This document shows positions 5,404 through 13,911 of a stretch of 19,307 nucleotides of DNA, in pieces. Source of the stretch: an uncultured Odoribacter sp. (lineage in GTDB: Bacteria; Bacteroidota; Bacteroidia; Bacteroidales; Marinifilaceae); the NCBI GenBank assembly GCA_947176455.1, contig CAMWQQ010000011.1, forward strand, positions 1 to 19,307, written 5' to 3'. The position numbers were made by a program, and so were the translations under genes. The number at the start of each line of letters is the position of its first letter. The first letter of the stretch is position 1. Below the pieces are notes generated by a model. It ran no database searches. It was not told the origin of the DNA and was given only the letters and a program-made list of their open reading frames with translations.

Positions 5404-8400
5404 TCATTGCCTGCCGTATTCCTCAACCGACTGCGGAATCGCTTTCTTTTCCCTGTCCGGATGAGGGATGTGGAAAAAGAGGGAATACAGAATCGGCAAA
5501 ATCACCAACGTGATGATCGTCCCGATAAACAACCCTCCCATAATGGTCACCGCCAACGACCCGAACATATCGTCATTAATCAAAGGAATCATCCCCAGAA
5601 TCGTCGTCATTGCCGCCAGAAAGACCGGTCTCAAACGAGAAGTCGACGCATCCACCAAGGCAAGGAAACGGTCCTTGCCGGAACGAATCTGGACATCCAC
5701 CTCATCCACCAGCACGACCCCGTTTTTAATCATCATCCCCACCAGTCCCAAGGCTCCGACAATGGCGACAAACCCGAACTCCTTGTTTGCCAACAGCATA
5801 CCGGCAACCACTCCGGTCACCGCCAACGGCAGACACAACAAAATCATCAACGGCTTGCGGAAATCCTTGAACAAGGCGATCAGTATCGCCAGAATAATGA
5901 CAACGGCTATCGGCACATTCTTAAACAAATACGATTCCGACTGGGTGCTTGCCAGGTATTCTCCCTGCCATTCCGTCTTGTAGCCCGGCGGAATCTGTAT
6001 GGCATTGATTTTGGGCAAAATGCTGTTCCTGACCTCATTGGCAGTAAAACCGGGAGCATTGTTGCATTGAGCGGAAATGGAACGCTGGCCGTTATAACGT
6101 CGCACCAAAGGCACCTCCCAGCCCACGCCGATTCCGGAACTCGCCTGATTCAATGGCACGGAACCGATGACCTGCTTCAACACCTGGTCCTCGCTAACCA
6201 TTCCGGTCATCAGCTCTTTTACCGTCTCCAGACCAAGACCGTTCACCGAAGGCACCAGACTCCACACCGGCACATTGCCAAGCTGGTCGGGACGTTCCCC
6301 GGAAGCATTCACGCTTTTCAGGTAAATCGGCAAAGCGTGCTCGCCCTCATAGTAGGAGCCGACAGGCAATCCGTCCGTCGCCGCCAGCAACGCCAGTCCG
6401 ACATCCTCCCTTGACAGTCCCGCATCCCGGGCAATGGCTTGCCGGTACTTCACATCCATAACCGGAGTTTCGGGACCCCAATTGTTGGTCACCAAGATAG
6501 CGGTGGAATCGGCTTTCATAATCTCCTCCACCTGCGCGCACAACTGTTTCAGCACGGCGGGGTCGGGACCCGAAATCATAAACTGAACCGGAAAATCCAT
6601 ATACATCAGATTATACCGCTTTATCCTGACATAAGCCTGAGGATAATGGGAGGAAAGATAAGCCTGCAAGACGGGCAGGCTGTCCACCAACGTCTCCGGT
6701 GAGGTGAAATCGACAATCAATTCCCCGTAACTCAAAGCCGGTTCCGCCACGGTGCGCACCAGATTGTAACGGGACGGCGTTCCCCCCAGACTGGTGGTCA
6801 CCGCCGTAATCTCCGGACGTCCCATAAGATACCGTTCCATTGTCGCCAAATCCGACTTCACCGTCTCGGGATTCGTCCCGTAAGGCATTTGATATTCGAT
6901 ATAAAGCTGGTTATAACTCAAGTCCGGGAAAAATCCCTGCCGGATAAAACGATAACCGTACACGCTGACAATCAACAGGAGAACGGTCGCCACGACAAAT
7001 CCCCAGCGATGATAAACCGAAAACTTCAGAAAACGCTGATATCGGCGGTAAATCCGCCCGTCAAACGGATTACTCTCTTCTCCAGACTTCACCGGTTGCG
7101 TCCGAAAAGCCCGGTCGGCTTGAATCGGCACATAAGCCAAAGCCAGCACCCAGCTCAGCCACAAAGAAACCGCCAGCACGATAAACAAATCCCGGACATA
7201 TTCCCCCGTCGTGTCCGGCGACATAAAAATCGGCAGAAAAGTCAAGATGCCGATAGTGGTCGCCCCCAACAACGCCCAAGCGGTCTTTTTCGTGATATTG
7301 ACCAAAGCGTCAGGCTTCGGAATGCCCCGTTTCAAATCAACCATAATGCCGTCCGTAATCACAATGGCATTGTCCACCAGCATCCCCATAGCCACGATGA
7401 AGGAGGCAAGGGAAACGCGCTGCAACGTGCCGTGCATCATATGCAGGATGACGAAAGACCCCAAGACGACCACGACCAAGCCGACCCCAATGATGTAACC
7501 GCTCCGGAACCCCATTGCCAGCATCACCACGACAATCACAATCAGCACGGATTCTATCAAATTGACCATAAACACGCTGATTGCACTTTGCACCCGGGTA
7601 GGTTGAAAAAACACCTTCTCAAAATTGATTCCTGCAGGAATAATCGTCTGTTTCAATTCTGCCAGTTTTCGGTCGACAAGTTTTCCCAGCTGGATGATGT
7701 TTCCCCCTTTTTCCATAGCAATAGATATGGCAATGGCAGGCAAGGTGTCATACAGCACTCCTTCTCGTTGCGGTTCGACATAGCCTTTGGTTACGACGGC
7801 AACATCCCCCAGGCGGATATGGTCCTCTTCGTGCCCTCGAATCAGCAAATCCCGAATATCCTGAACATTGTTGAAATCCCCGTCAACTCCCACGCGAACC
7901 CTCTTTTCTCCGCTGTCGTAATAACCGGAATACACCGTCGCATTCTGTCCTTTCAGCGTGAGGATAATCTCGGCAGGATGTACCCCCAGATTCGCCATTT
8001 TCGCCTCCTGAATGTCGATGTTTATGCAGGATTGCCGTTCGCCGTAAATGTCCACGCTGCTCACGCCGTCAATATCCAGAACGGTACGCCTGACCAACTG
8101 GGCATAATCCATCATCTCTTGATAACCGAACCCGTCCGAAGTCATCGCATAAAACATACCGTACACATCCCCGAAATCATCGAACACCATAGACGGTTGT
8201 GCACCCTCCGGCAACTGGCTCTGAACGTTGGCAACCTTCCTGCGCAGGATGTCCCAATTCTGTTGCAATTCAGTGGCGGGCACGGTGCTTCCCAGTTCCA
8301 CCAGGATATAAGAAACATCATTCATCGACCGGGATTCCACGTGGTCCAGGTCGCCCATAGAACGGATAGACTTCTCCAAGACATCGGTCACTTCAAGTTC

Positions 8401-8577
8401 CACCTGCCAGGCTGATGCACCCGGATAAGCCGTGACCACCATAGCCTGCTTCACCGTAATGGCAGGGTCTTCCAATTTGCTCATCGTAAAAAACGCATAC
8501 ACGCCTCCAACGACCAGCACAAAGACGAAAAAGTACACCAAAGCCTTATTCCGCAAGGCATATTCTGTAAAATTCAT
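5404..8577 (-). CDS. RND-family efflux pump permease (AcrB-like inner-membrane transporter)
   Basis: About 1057 residues, the usual length of hydrophobe/amphiphile RND pumps. TM1 begins at residue 11 after MNFTEYALRNKA; large periplasmic domains follow, and each half has a six-helix block. The TM4 proton-relay motif reads GMLVDNAIVITDG (residues 398-410): the first Asp of the AcrB Asp-Asp pair is kept and the second is Asn. The TM10 lysine is present in GMMIKNGVVLVDE. The start at 8577 is chosen over an upstream ATG at 8613 because the latter overlaps the adaptor gene and adds a non-family leader. It is the middle gene of an adaptor-pump-TolC operon. It likely exports drugs, bile salts or other amphiphiles by proton antiport; the substrate is unknown. 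Confidence 0.92.
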   Translation of the reverse strand: MNFTEYALRNKALVYFFVFVLVVGGVYAFFTMSKLEDPAITVKQAMVVTAYPGASAWQVELEVTDVLEKSIRSMGDLDHVESRSMNDVSYILVELGSTVPATELQQNWDILRRKVANVQSQLPEGAQPSMVFDDFGDVYGMFYAMTSDGFGYQEMMDYAQLVRRTVLDIDGVSSVDIYGERQSCINIDIQEAKMANLGVHPAEIILTLKGQNATVYSGYYDSGEKRVRVGVDGDFNNVQDIRDLLIRGHEEDHIRLGDVAVVTKGYVEPQREGVLYDTLPAIAISIAMEKGGNIIQLGKLVDRKLAELKQTIIPAGINFEKVFFQPTRVQSAISVFMVNLIESVLIVIVVVMLAMGFRSGYIIGVGLVVVVLGSFVILHMMHGTLQRVSLASFIVAMGMLVDNAIVITDGIMVDLKRGIPKPDALVNITKKTAWALLGATTIGILTFLPIFMSPDTTGEYVRDLFIVLAVSLWLSWVLALAYVPIQADRAFRTQPVKSGEESNPFDGRIYRRYQRFLKFSVYHRWGFVVATVLLLIVSVYGYRFIRQGFFPDLSYNQLYIEYQMPYGTNPETVKSDLATMERYLMGRPEITAVTTSLGGTPSRYNLVRTVAEPALSYGELIVDFTSPETLVDSLPVLQAYLSSHYPQAYVRIKRYNLMYMDFPVQFMISGPDPAVLKQLCAQVEEIMKADSTAILVTNNWGPETPVMDVKYRQAIARDAGLSREDVGLALLAATDGLPVGSYYEGEHALPIYLKSVNASGERPDQLGNVPVWSLVPSVNGLGLETVKELMTGMVSEDQVLKQVIGSVPLNQASSGIGVGWEVPLVRRYNGQRSISAQCNNAPGFTANEVRNSILPKINAIQIPPGYKTEWQGEYLASTQSESYLFKNVPIAVVIILAILIALFKDFRKPLMILLCLPLAVTGVVAGMLLANKEFGFVAIVGALGLVGMMIKNGVVLVDEVDVQIRSGKDRFLALVDASTSRLRPVFLAAMTTILGMIPLINDDMFGSLAVTIMGGLFIGTIITLVILPILYSLFFHIPHPDREKKAIPQSVEEYGRQ

Positions 8578-8593
8578 AGCATTTCGAGTTTGT

Positions 8594-9682
8594 TCACAAC
8601 AATTGACCGACATTGGAGGCAGGAACCGGAGGCAGAGGCCGCACCTTCTGCCCGTCCTTTAAATTATGGACGCCTGCGGAAACGACAACTTGTCCCGGTT
8701 GCAAATCGGATTTCACCAGCACGAAACCGTCCTTGTGGATTTGTTCCACTTGAACCTCCCGTTTCCGAATCGTCCGGTTTGGCTCGTCGAACAGCCATAC
8801 ATACGATTTGCCGTCCTGTTGAAACAAGGAAGCTACCGGAAGCATCGCAAGACCTCCCGCCCCTGGGCGGAAACCAATCGTCACCGTAACACTCATGCCT
8901 GCTGCCAGTCCCTTCACCGCATCCTGTTTCAACCGGAAACGGACATTAAACAACTGATTGTAATTGGCTCCTTGGCTCACATCTATCAACTCCAGAGGCA
9001 ACCGCACTCCGGGGAAAGCATCCGCAACGGCATAAAAACCGGAAAAATCCTCCCGGCGGATAAAATCACTTGCCGGTATGTCCACATCCACCTCGAAATA
9101 ACGGTCGTTAATCATCGACAGCACCGGCGTGCCCTGATTGACAATCTCGGGCGCACTGAAATACTTGTTTTGGACATACCCGTCAAAAGGCGCTTTCAGG
9201 CGAGTATCGTCCAACGCATTCCGGTTGGCGTGATACAACGCCGTCACCCTTTTTTTGGCGGCGACCGCCTTGTCGTACTCATTGACCGACACGCTTCCCC
9301 GTTGATACAGTTCTATAATCCGGTCCGCCTCTCCTTTCACCTGCTCGTACTCGGCAGCAGTCGCATCATATTGCAACTGGTAGTCGCGAGGGTCCAATTC
9401 CGCCAGCAACTGTCCTTTCTTCACCGGTTGCCCTTCGCTAACATACACCTTCTTCAAGGGTCCGGCAACCCGGAAAGCGAGTTTCACGTCTTCGGCCGCC
9501 TTGACCTTTCCCGGATAAGTGACAGACGACTCCCCGCCATACGCCACCACCTCGGCGGTTTTGACCAACTGCGGAATGCTCAGAACCGACGACGACTTTC
9601 GACAACCGCCACTTCCCAGCATCAGCAATACGGCAATGCCTGTCCATACTATCTTTTTACGACTTTTCATTTCCTTTCTCAT
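8594..9682 (-). CDS. RND efflux periplasmic adaptor lipoprotein (membrane fusion protein)
   Basis: 362 residues, typical of RND adaptors. The N-terminus has a basic region, a hydrophobic stretch (IVWTGIAVLLMLG) and GSGGC, a probable lipoprotein cleavage site at Cys27. Next come the first half of the lipoyl domain (VAGPLKKVYVSEGQPVKKGQ, LAELDPRDY), an alpha-hairpin (about residues 105-160), the second lipoyl half (DTRLKAPFDGYVQNK), a beta-barrel and a membrane-proximal domain ending LKDGQKVRPLPP. It bridges the RND pump and TolC channel encoded next in the same operon. A second in-frame ATG four codons in is also possible. No regulator gene is adjacent; the divergent neighbour is a site-specific recombinase. 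Confidence 0.92.
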   Translation of the reverse strand: MRKEMKSRKKIVWTGIAVLLMLGSGGCRKSSSVLSIPQLVKTAEVVAYGGESSVTYPGKVKAAEDVKLAFRVAGPLKKVYVSEGQPVKKGQLLAELDPRDYQLQYDATAAEYEQVKGEADRIIELYQRGSVSVNEYDKAVAAKKRVTALYHANRNALDDTRLKAPFDGYVQNKYFSAPEIVNQGTPVLSMINDRYFEVDVDIPASDFIRREDFSGFYAVADAFPGVRLPLELIDVSQGANYNQLFNVRFRLKQDAVKGLAAGMSVTVTIGFRPGAGGLAMLPVASLFQQDGKSYVWLFDEPNRTIRKREVQVEQIHKDGFVLVKSDLQPGQVVVSAGVHNLKDGQKVRPLPPVPASNVGQLL

Positions 9683-9741
9683 ATCATTTTTACTTTTTGA
9701 ATTTTTTCCGCCAAGTCTTAATATATACTTAAAAGAGCGAA

Positions 9742-9763
9742 CACTTGTTTCAAACGAAACGTG
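9742..9763. repeat. Inverted repeat upstream of the RND operon (operator candidate)
   Basis: GTTTC (9747-9751) and GAAAC (9756-9760) flank AAAC; the outer CAC (9742-9744) and GTG (9761-9763) extend the symmetry with a 2-nt bulge. On the minus strand this overlaps a TTTG that could be the -33 box of the RND operon, with a weak -7 (TAAGTATA) downstream. It could bind an unlinked repressor. Modest symmetry, so low confidence. Confidence 0.3.
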
Positions 9764-9831
9764 AATTTTGAAGAGAAAAATAGGACCAATGAATCCGATA
9801 GCAAAGTGTCATACAGATAGGTTACTTTTAC

Positions 9832-9839
9832 TATATTTG
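9832..9839 (+). promoter_or_regulatory. -7 promoter box of the recombinase gene
   Basis: TATATTTG matches TAnnTTTG exactly. Transcription would start near 9846, leaving a leader of about 47 nt before the ATG at 9893. No clear -33 TTTG is visible. Confidence 0.5.
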
Positions 9840-9865
9840 TCAAATCAAAGAGAAAAAAGCAATCA

Positions 9866-9880
9866 CAGTATTTCATACTG
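9866..9880 (+). repeat. Inverted repeat in the recombinase 5' leader
   Basis: CAGTAT (9866-9871), TTC, ATACTG (9875-9880) form a perfect 6-bp inverted repeat with a 3-nt loop, 12 bp before the start codon. It could be an operator or a hairpin in the mRNA near the ribosome-binding region. It is too short to act alone as an invertase recombination site. Confidence 0.4.
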
Positions 9881-9892
9881 ACCGAGAAAACT

Positions 9893-10543
9893 ATGCCTCC
9901 AAAAAAGAACCAGCAACTAAAGGAGCGTCCTCCGATAGTTGCTGCTTATCTGCGGGTGAGCACAGATAAGCAGACCATTCTGAATCAAAAAAGCGAAATC
10001 ATAAATTTCTGTCGCAGGCAGGATTTGAAAATCACGACGTGGTGTACGGAAACCGTCAGCGGTACAAAAAAAGAAAGCGAAAGGGAGCTGGGCAGTCTAC
10101 TCAAAAAATTACAATGCGGAGACTACTTGATTATCACTGAAGTATCACGACTCAGTCGCAAGATGATAAACATTATGAATATCATCCACCAGTCGATTGA
10201 GAAAGGCGTCACCATTTACAGCATCAAGGAAGGCTATAAATTCGACTCGTCTATCAACAGCCAGGTCTTGGCTTTTGCCTTCGGACTGTGCGCTGAAATC
10301 GAGCGCACTCTGATTTCCCAACGCACCCGCGAAGCCCTCGCCCGCCGGAGGGCACAGGGAATCAAGCTGGGACGCCCCAAAGGAAGCCTGCGCACCGGCA
10401 AGCTGTTCCAGCATAAAAAGGAAATTTCGGATATGCGCAGGGAAGGACTGTCCTTCCAAAAAATCGCCGAACACTACAACGTTTCTCCGGAAACCGTCCG
10501 CCTGTTCTGCCTCAAAGCTTCTGTCAAAAAAATGAAGAAATAA
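9893..10543 (+). CDS. Mpi-type serine recombinase / DNA invertase
   Basis: 216-residue small serine recombinase. The catalytic core starts at AAYLRVSTDKQT (residues 17-28), with Arg21 and nucleophile Ser23. EVSRLSRKM carries the family SRLSR arginines, and EIERTLISQRTREALARRRAQG is the long dimerisation helix leading to the GRPKG hinge. The C-terminal helix-turn-helix is EGLSFQKIAEHYNVSPETVRL. The architecture and sequence are closest in character to the Bacteroides Mpi invertases, which flip promoter segments to vary surface and other loci; resolvases and Tn-type recombinases are the alternative. It is divergent from the RND operon and abuts, tail to tail with no spacer, the last gene of the ABC-2 operon. 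No transposon ends or cargo were seen. Its recombination targets may be distant. Confidence 0.88.
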   Translation: MPPKKNQQLKERPPIVAAYLRVSTDKQTILNQKSEIINFCRRQDLKITTWCTETVSGTKKESERELGSLLKKLQCGDYLIITEVSRLSRKMINIMNIIHQSIEKGVTIYSIKEGYKFDSSINSQVLAFAFGLCAEIERTLISQRTREALARRRAQGIKLGRPKGSLRTGKLFQHKKEISDMRREGLSFQKIAEHYNVSPETVRLFCLKASVKKMKK

Positions 10544-11698
10544 CTACCGTTTTCTCAACTGAAATCCATACAACACACAAGCCAGCACAAAATACACCGT
10601 TGCCAAAATCCAAAGAGCGACATACTCCGGAAGCACATCCCTCAACGTCGCTCCCATATTGTTCATTTTAACGAAACCGTCAATGCCGTGAGTGGACGGG
10701 AAAATCTTGGAGAACGTAATCCAATAACTCGGAATGCCTTCCCTGGGCCAGGATATGCCGGAAATGAACATCAACGGCACGGAGGTAAACACGAACAACA
10801 GGAAAGGTTGCTCCCTCTCTTTGCTCAGGAAAGAGCCCGATATGGCAAAGAACGTACAGGCAAGCAGAAAAGGGAACAAAAACAGCATCAGTTCCGCCTT
10901 GCCAGCAATCTGAGTAAGGTTAAACATCCGGGGCACGATGAAAAGCACCCAATAGGCCATAACGAAATAAACCAGCAGATAAAGACAGGCTTTTCCCGTT
11001 ACGATGCACCAAGGACGGCGATAATGCCGGTTTGCCGGAATCATCCGACCGTATCGGTTCCGGTCGCGCGCCGTACCGGCAATCGTACCGACACCCAACA
11101 GCAAAGATTGCTGAATAACCAGTATCAAAACGGCAGGCATAATGAAAGAAGCGAAACCGCCTTGGGGATTGAATAGTTTCACCTCGGAAACCGTCACCGG
11201 CGAAGCCTTGATGCTTTCCTGAATCCGGGAAGCGTAATCCATTCCCTGCACCTGTATCTGCTTGCCCATAGCCAGGGACACATCGCTGGCGGCCTGCGCC
11301 AATGCCTTGTAATTGAGCAAAGCCCCCATATTGCAAAACAAAGAAACGTGCGCCTGAATGCCCCGGTTGATGTCCTTGCTGAAATCCGCCGGAATCTCCA
11401 GGATGCCGTAAACCGCCTTCCGGTTCATCAACTCCTTGGCTTCCTCCAAATCCCGACAATGGGCGACAATATCCACCAAAGGCGTCGCATCCCACATACT
11501 CAGAAATTCCCGGCTCAACGGAGTGCGGGCATTGTCGATGACGGCAACCGGCACTTCACGGACCACTTCACAGCTGTACACGTAAGTATAGACGAGCGGA
11601 TACCCCAGGGTAAGAAAAACAAAAAAAGTAATCACTGCATAATCCCTGAATACAGTATAAAACTCCCGGCGGAATATGTAAAAAATATCTCTCAACAT
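10544..11698 (-). CDS. ABC-2 type transporter permease (second of pair)
   Basis: About 384 residues with YbhR/YhhJ-type ABC-2 architecture. The cytoplasmic N-terminus is MLRDIFYIFRREFYTVFRDY, TM1 is about residues 21-41, and a large extracytoplasmic domain contains VPVAVIDNARTPLSREF and AVYGILEIPADFSKDI. A cluster of five C-terminal membrane helices begins near residue 178 (FASFIMPAVLILVIQQSLLLG). The ATG at 11698 is preferred; a TTG at 11707 in frame is weaker. It lies 16 bp after the first permease and ends the operon, abutting the convergent recombinase gene. It probably forms a heterodimer with the first permease. No ATP-binding subunit is encoded in the operon. Confidence 0.9.
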   Translation of the reverse strand: MLRDIFYIFRREFYTVFRDYAVITFFVFLTLGYPLVYTYVYSCEVVREVPVAVIDNARTPLSREFLSMWDATPLVDIVAHCRDLEEAKELMNRKAVYGILEIPADFSKDINRGIQAHVSLFCNMGALLNYKALAQAASDVSLAMGKQIQVQGMDYASRIQESIKASPVTVSEVKLFNPQGGFASFIMPAVLILVIQQSLLLGVGTIAGTARDRNRYGRMIPANRHYRRPWCIVTGKACLYLLVYFVMAYWVLFIVPRMFNLTQIAGKAELMLFLFPFLLACTFFAISGSFLSKEREQPFLLFVFTSVPLMFISGISWPREGIPSYWITFSKIFPSTHGIDGFVKMNNMGATLRDVLPEYVALWILATVYFVLACVLYGFQLRKR

Positions 11699-11714
11699 CT
11701 GATTCAATTTTCAT

Positions 11715-12884
11715 TTACGGCAAATACCGATTTTCGCTCAAATCCGTTTTCAATCTTGACAAAACCAGCACGGGCAACACGGCGAACAACGCCAGCATCA
11801 CATAAGGTTGCCACGAAAAATACAAAGGCACGCCGTTCAAAGCCTGATCCACATACAACAGATAATAATGGCGTACTGGGAACAAATAACACAACACCTG
11901 TATCAACGAGGGCATCGAAGTTGCCGGAAAAGTAAAACCGCTGACCGCAAAGGACAACACCCCCCACAAGGCACAGGCACTCAGCGCAAGCCGATTCCTT
12001 CGGGTCGCACCGGTCACGAACACGGCAAACCCTTGGGCAGCAAGCACCAAAAGGACCATAGCCAAAAACATCGGGAAGAAACCGCTGTTCAAAGGGAAAG
12101 CCATATAGCCGTACAGGACGGAAAGATACAACAATCCCGTCACCAAGAAGATAGCTGTCTGGGGCAACAGCTTGCCCAACAATGCCACGGACACCGAACC
12201 GTTTGCCAGTCTCAACCATTCGTCCGCCGTCCGCTCCTTCATCTCCTGCCCGATGCCGTATGTGGCGGTAAACATAGCGAACATAAACACGAACGCCGGC
12301 ATCAATACGCTTGCCAGATAAATGGCATAACTAATCCAAGGATTATTCAGCGGATGCGTATCCACGGAAACGGGCATCAGCCTCGCCTGCAACTGCGGAC
12401 CGCCCTGTCCCCGCGCCAATAGCAACGTCTGTTGCACGGCACCGTTAGCCAGCACGGCTTGCAAACGCATATCTTTATAGACCAGGGAAGCGGGCAACAA
12501 ATAAGTATCGTTGGTATAAAACGAAATCACAGGCTGTCCGGCAGCAGACACCTCCTGCCGGAAATCCCGGGGAATATGAAAGATGCCATAGATCTCCCCC
12601 CGTTGCATCGCCTTGCGGGCTTCGGAGAAATCAGCCGTCCGGGAAACGACTTCCGTCTGTGCAATCGCATCCAACGAACGGGACAACTGCCGGGACAAAG
12701 CCGTGTTGTCCTCATCGACAACAGCAATCGGCAATTTCACAGGCAAGCCCTGCTTCAGCAAATCCGCAAAAAAAACAAAGCAAAACGCCGGAGCCAATAT
12801 CATCATAAACCAATAAATCTTCCGGTCGGCAAGCCGCCGAAATTCCCGCTTCATCAACGCCGGCAATCCGTTTATTGAATTCAT
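11715..12884 (-). CDS. ABC-2 type transporter permease (first of pair)
   Basis: 389 residues, paralogous in layout to the next gene. A basic N-terminus (LMKREFRRLADRKIYW) precedes TM1 (about 24-41), then comes an external domain with LPIAVVDEDNTALSRQLSRSL and GEIYGIFHIPRDF, then five membrane helices from about residue 184. The family (YbhS/YbhR, YhhJ) works with a HlyD-like adaptor and TolC to export drugs or other amphiphiles, energised by a cytosolic ATPase. The adaptor gene ends 9 bp upstream. Both permeases are full length, so the missing ATPase is not explained by truncation here. Confidence 0.9.
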   Translation of the reverse strand: MNSINGLPALMKREFRRLADRKIYWFMMILAPAFCFVFFADLLKQGLPVKLPIAVVDEDNTALSRQLSRSLDAIAQTEVVSRTADFSEARKAMQRGEIYGIFHIPRDFRQEVSAAGQPVISFYTNDTYLLPASLVYKDMRLQAVLANGAVQQTLLLARGQGGPQLQARLMPVSVDTHPLNNPWISYAIYLASVLMPAFVFMFAMFTATYGIGQEMKERTADEWLRLANGSVSVALLGKLLPQTAIFLVTGLLYLSVLYGYMAFPLNSGFFPMFLAMVLLVLAAQGFAVFVTGATRRNRLALSACALWGVLSFAVSGFTFPATSMPSLIQVLCYLFPVRHYYLLYVDQALNGVPLYFSWQPYVMLALFAVLPVLVLSRLKTDLSENRYLP

Positions 12885-12893
12885 ATTTTTCTT

Positions 12894-13880
12894 TTAATTT
12901 CTTACTTTTTTCAGGATACTCATCCCCGGACGCAACCCGTCCACTTTTTCCAGCGGTCTGGCTTTCACCCGAAATGTCTTCACGTCATAGCCTCCGGTGG
13001 TCTTCGTCGCTCTCCAAGCGGCATAACTGCCCATATCTTTCAGATAGGTCACTTTCCATTCCACCTCCCTGTTTCCCAACGCCGGAACGACCGCCTTGAA
13101 CGTTTCCCCCATTTTAAAACCCTCCAACTGGTCTTCCCGGACATTAAAGGAAGCCCACATATTTGACAAGTCAAGAATATCCATTACCGGCGCACCCGTA
13201 CCGACCAGCTCGCCCACTTTGGGATAGCATTCGGACACTTCGCCGTCAATCGGAGAAACGAGATAAGTCTCCTTCACATAAGCCGCCACCTCCGCAACAG
13301 CTCCTTTAGCACGGTTCAACTGGGCTTCTGCAGCCTGCTTGTCCTCCCGTTGCGCTCCGTTCTTCGCCATTTCATACTGGGCTTTAGCCGCCTGCTCGGT
13401 AGCCTGCATCGCCTTATAATTGGCCTCCGCCTCATCTCTCTTTTGTGCCGGAACGACCTCGTTTTCATACAGTTTCTGCACCCGGTCGAACGTTTTTTGG
13501 GCGACCTCCGCAGCCGCTTTCGCTTTCTGCCAGGTCTGGTAGGTCATCACAATCTGTTCCGAGCGAGTACCCCTTTCCGCCTTTTGGTTCAATGCCTCTG
13601 CGGCAGCCTCTGCCGCCTCCGCCTGGCTGTATTTCGCCAGCACTTCGGGACTGTCCAGAATAGCAACGGTATCTCCCCGACGCACCCGGGCGCCTTCGCC
13701 GAACATAAATTTCTCGATTCTGCCGGGCACCTTACCGGAAACACGTACTTCCGTCGCCTCAGCTTCGCCCTGTATGTATTCGGGAGCCGGCTCCCGGAAA
13801 ATAAAACCGAACACGGCTACCAGCAATACCAAAACAACGATGCCGGCAAATGTCACTAATTTTCCACTAACTTTTTCCAT
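12894..13880 (-). CDS. HlyD/EmrA-like periplasmic adaptor of the ABC-2 exporter
   Basis: 328 residues. A single N-terminal membrane anchor (about residues 9-28) is followed by the first lipoyl half GKVPGRIEKFMFGEGARVRRGDT (49-71), a long coiled-coil hairpin rich in Ala, Glu and Lys (about 82-205), the second lipoyl half YLVSPIDGEVSECYPKVGELV, and a C-terminal barrel with FRVKARPLEKVDGLRPGMSI. This matches the YbhG/EmrA adaptor type: membrane-anchored rather than lipid-anchored, unlike the RND adaptor elsewhere in the window. It follows the TolC gene by 31 bp and precedes the two permeases, in the usual order for such export cassettes. It should link the permeases to the TolC channel. Confidence 0.92.
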   Translation of the reverse strand: MEKVSGKLVTFAGIVVLVLLVAVFGFIFREPAPEYIQGEAEATEVRVSGKVPGRIEKFMFGEGARVRRGDTVAILDSPEVLAKYSQAEAAEAAAEALNQKAERGTRSEQIVMTYQTWQKAKAAAEVAQKTFDRVQKLYENEVVPAQKRDEAEANYKAMQATEQAAKAQYEMAKNGAQREDKQAAEAQLNRAKGAVAEVAAYVKETYLVSPIDGEVSECYPKVGELVGTGAPVMDILDLSNMWASFNVREDQLEGFKMGETFKAVVPALGNREVEWKVTYLKDMGSYAAWRATKTTGGYDVKTFRVKARPLEKVDGLRPGMSILKKVRN

Positions 13881-13911
13881 ATCATTTTAATATAACAGAT
13901 TACATTTCAAT

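Noticed and set aside
7014..7024. Another ACCGAAAA match inside the RND pump gene
   Set aside because: It lacks the flanking bases shared by the operator sites and lies deep in a coding region; a chance match.
5272..9700. Several long plus-strand frames (5272-6414, 6889-8415, 8666-9700) opposite the RND operon
   Set aside because: Their translations are rich in His, Gln, Arg and Asn in the pattern of antisense shadows, and the minus strand encodes complete adaptor and pump proteins.
9893..10543. Recombinase as part of a transposon or integron
   Set aside because: No terminal inverted repeats, direct repeats or transposase are seen near it, and its ends join flanking genes tightly.
10544..12884. 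The two permease genes as halves of one frameshifted gene
   Set aside because: Each has its own N-terminal helix, external domain and full C-terminal helix cluster, so they are two complete paralogues.
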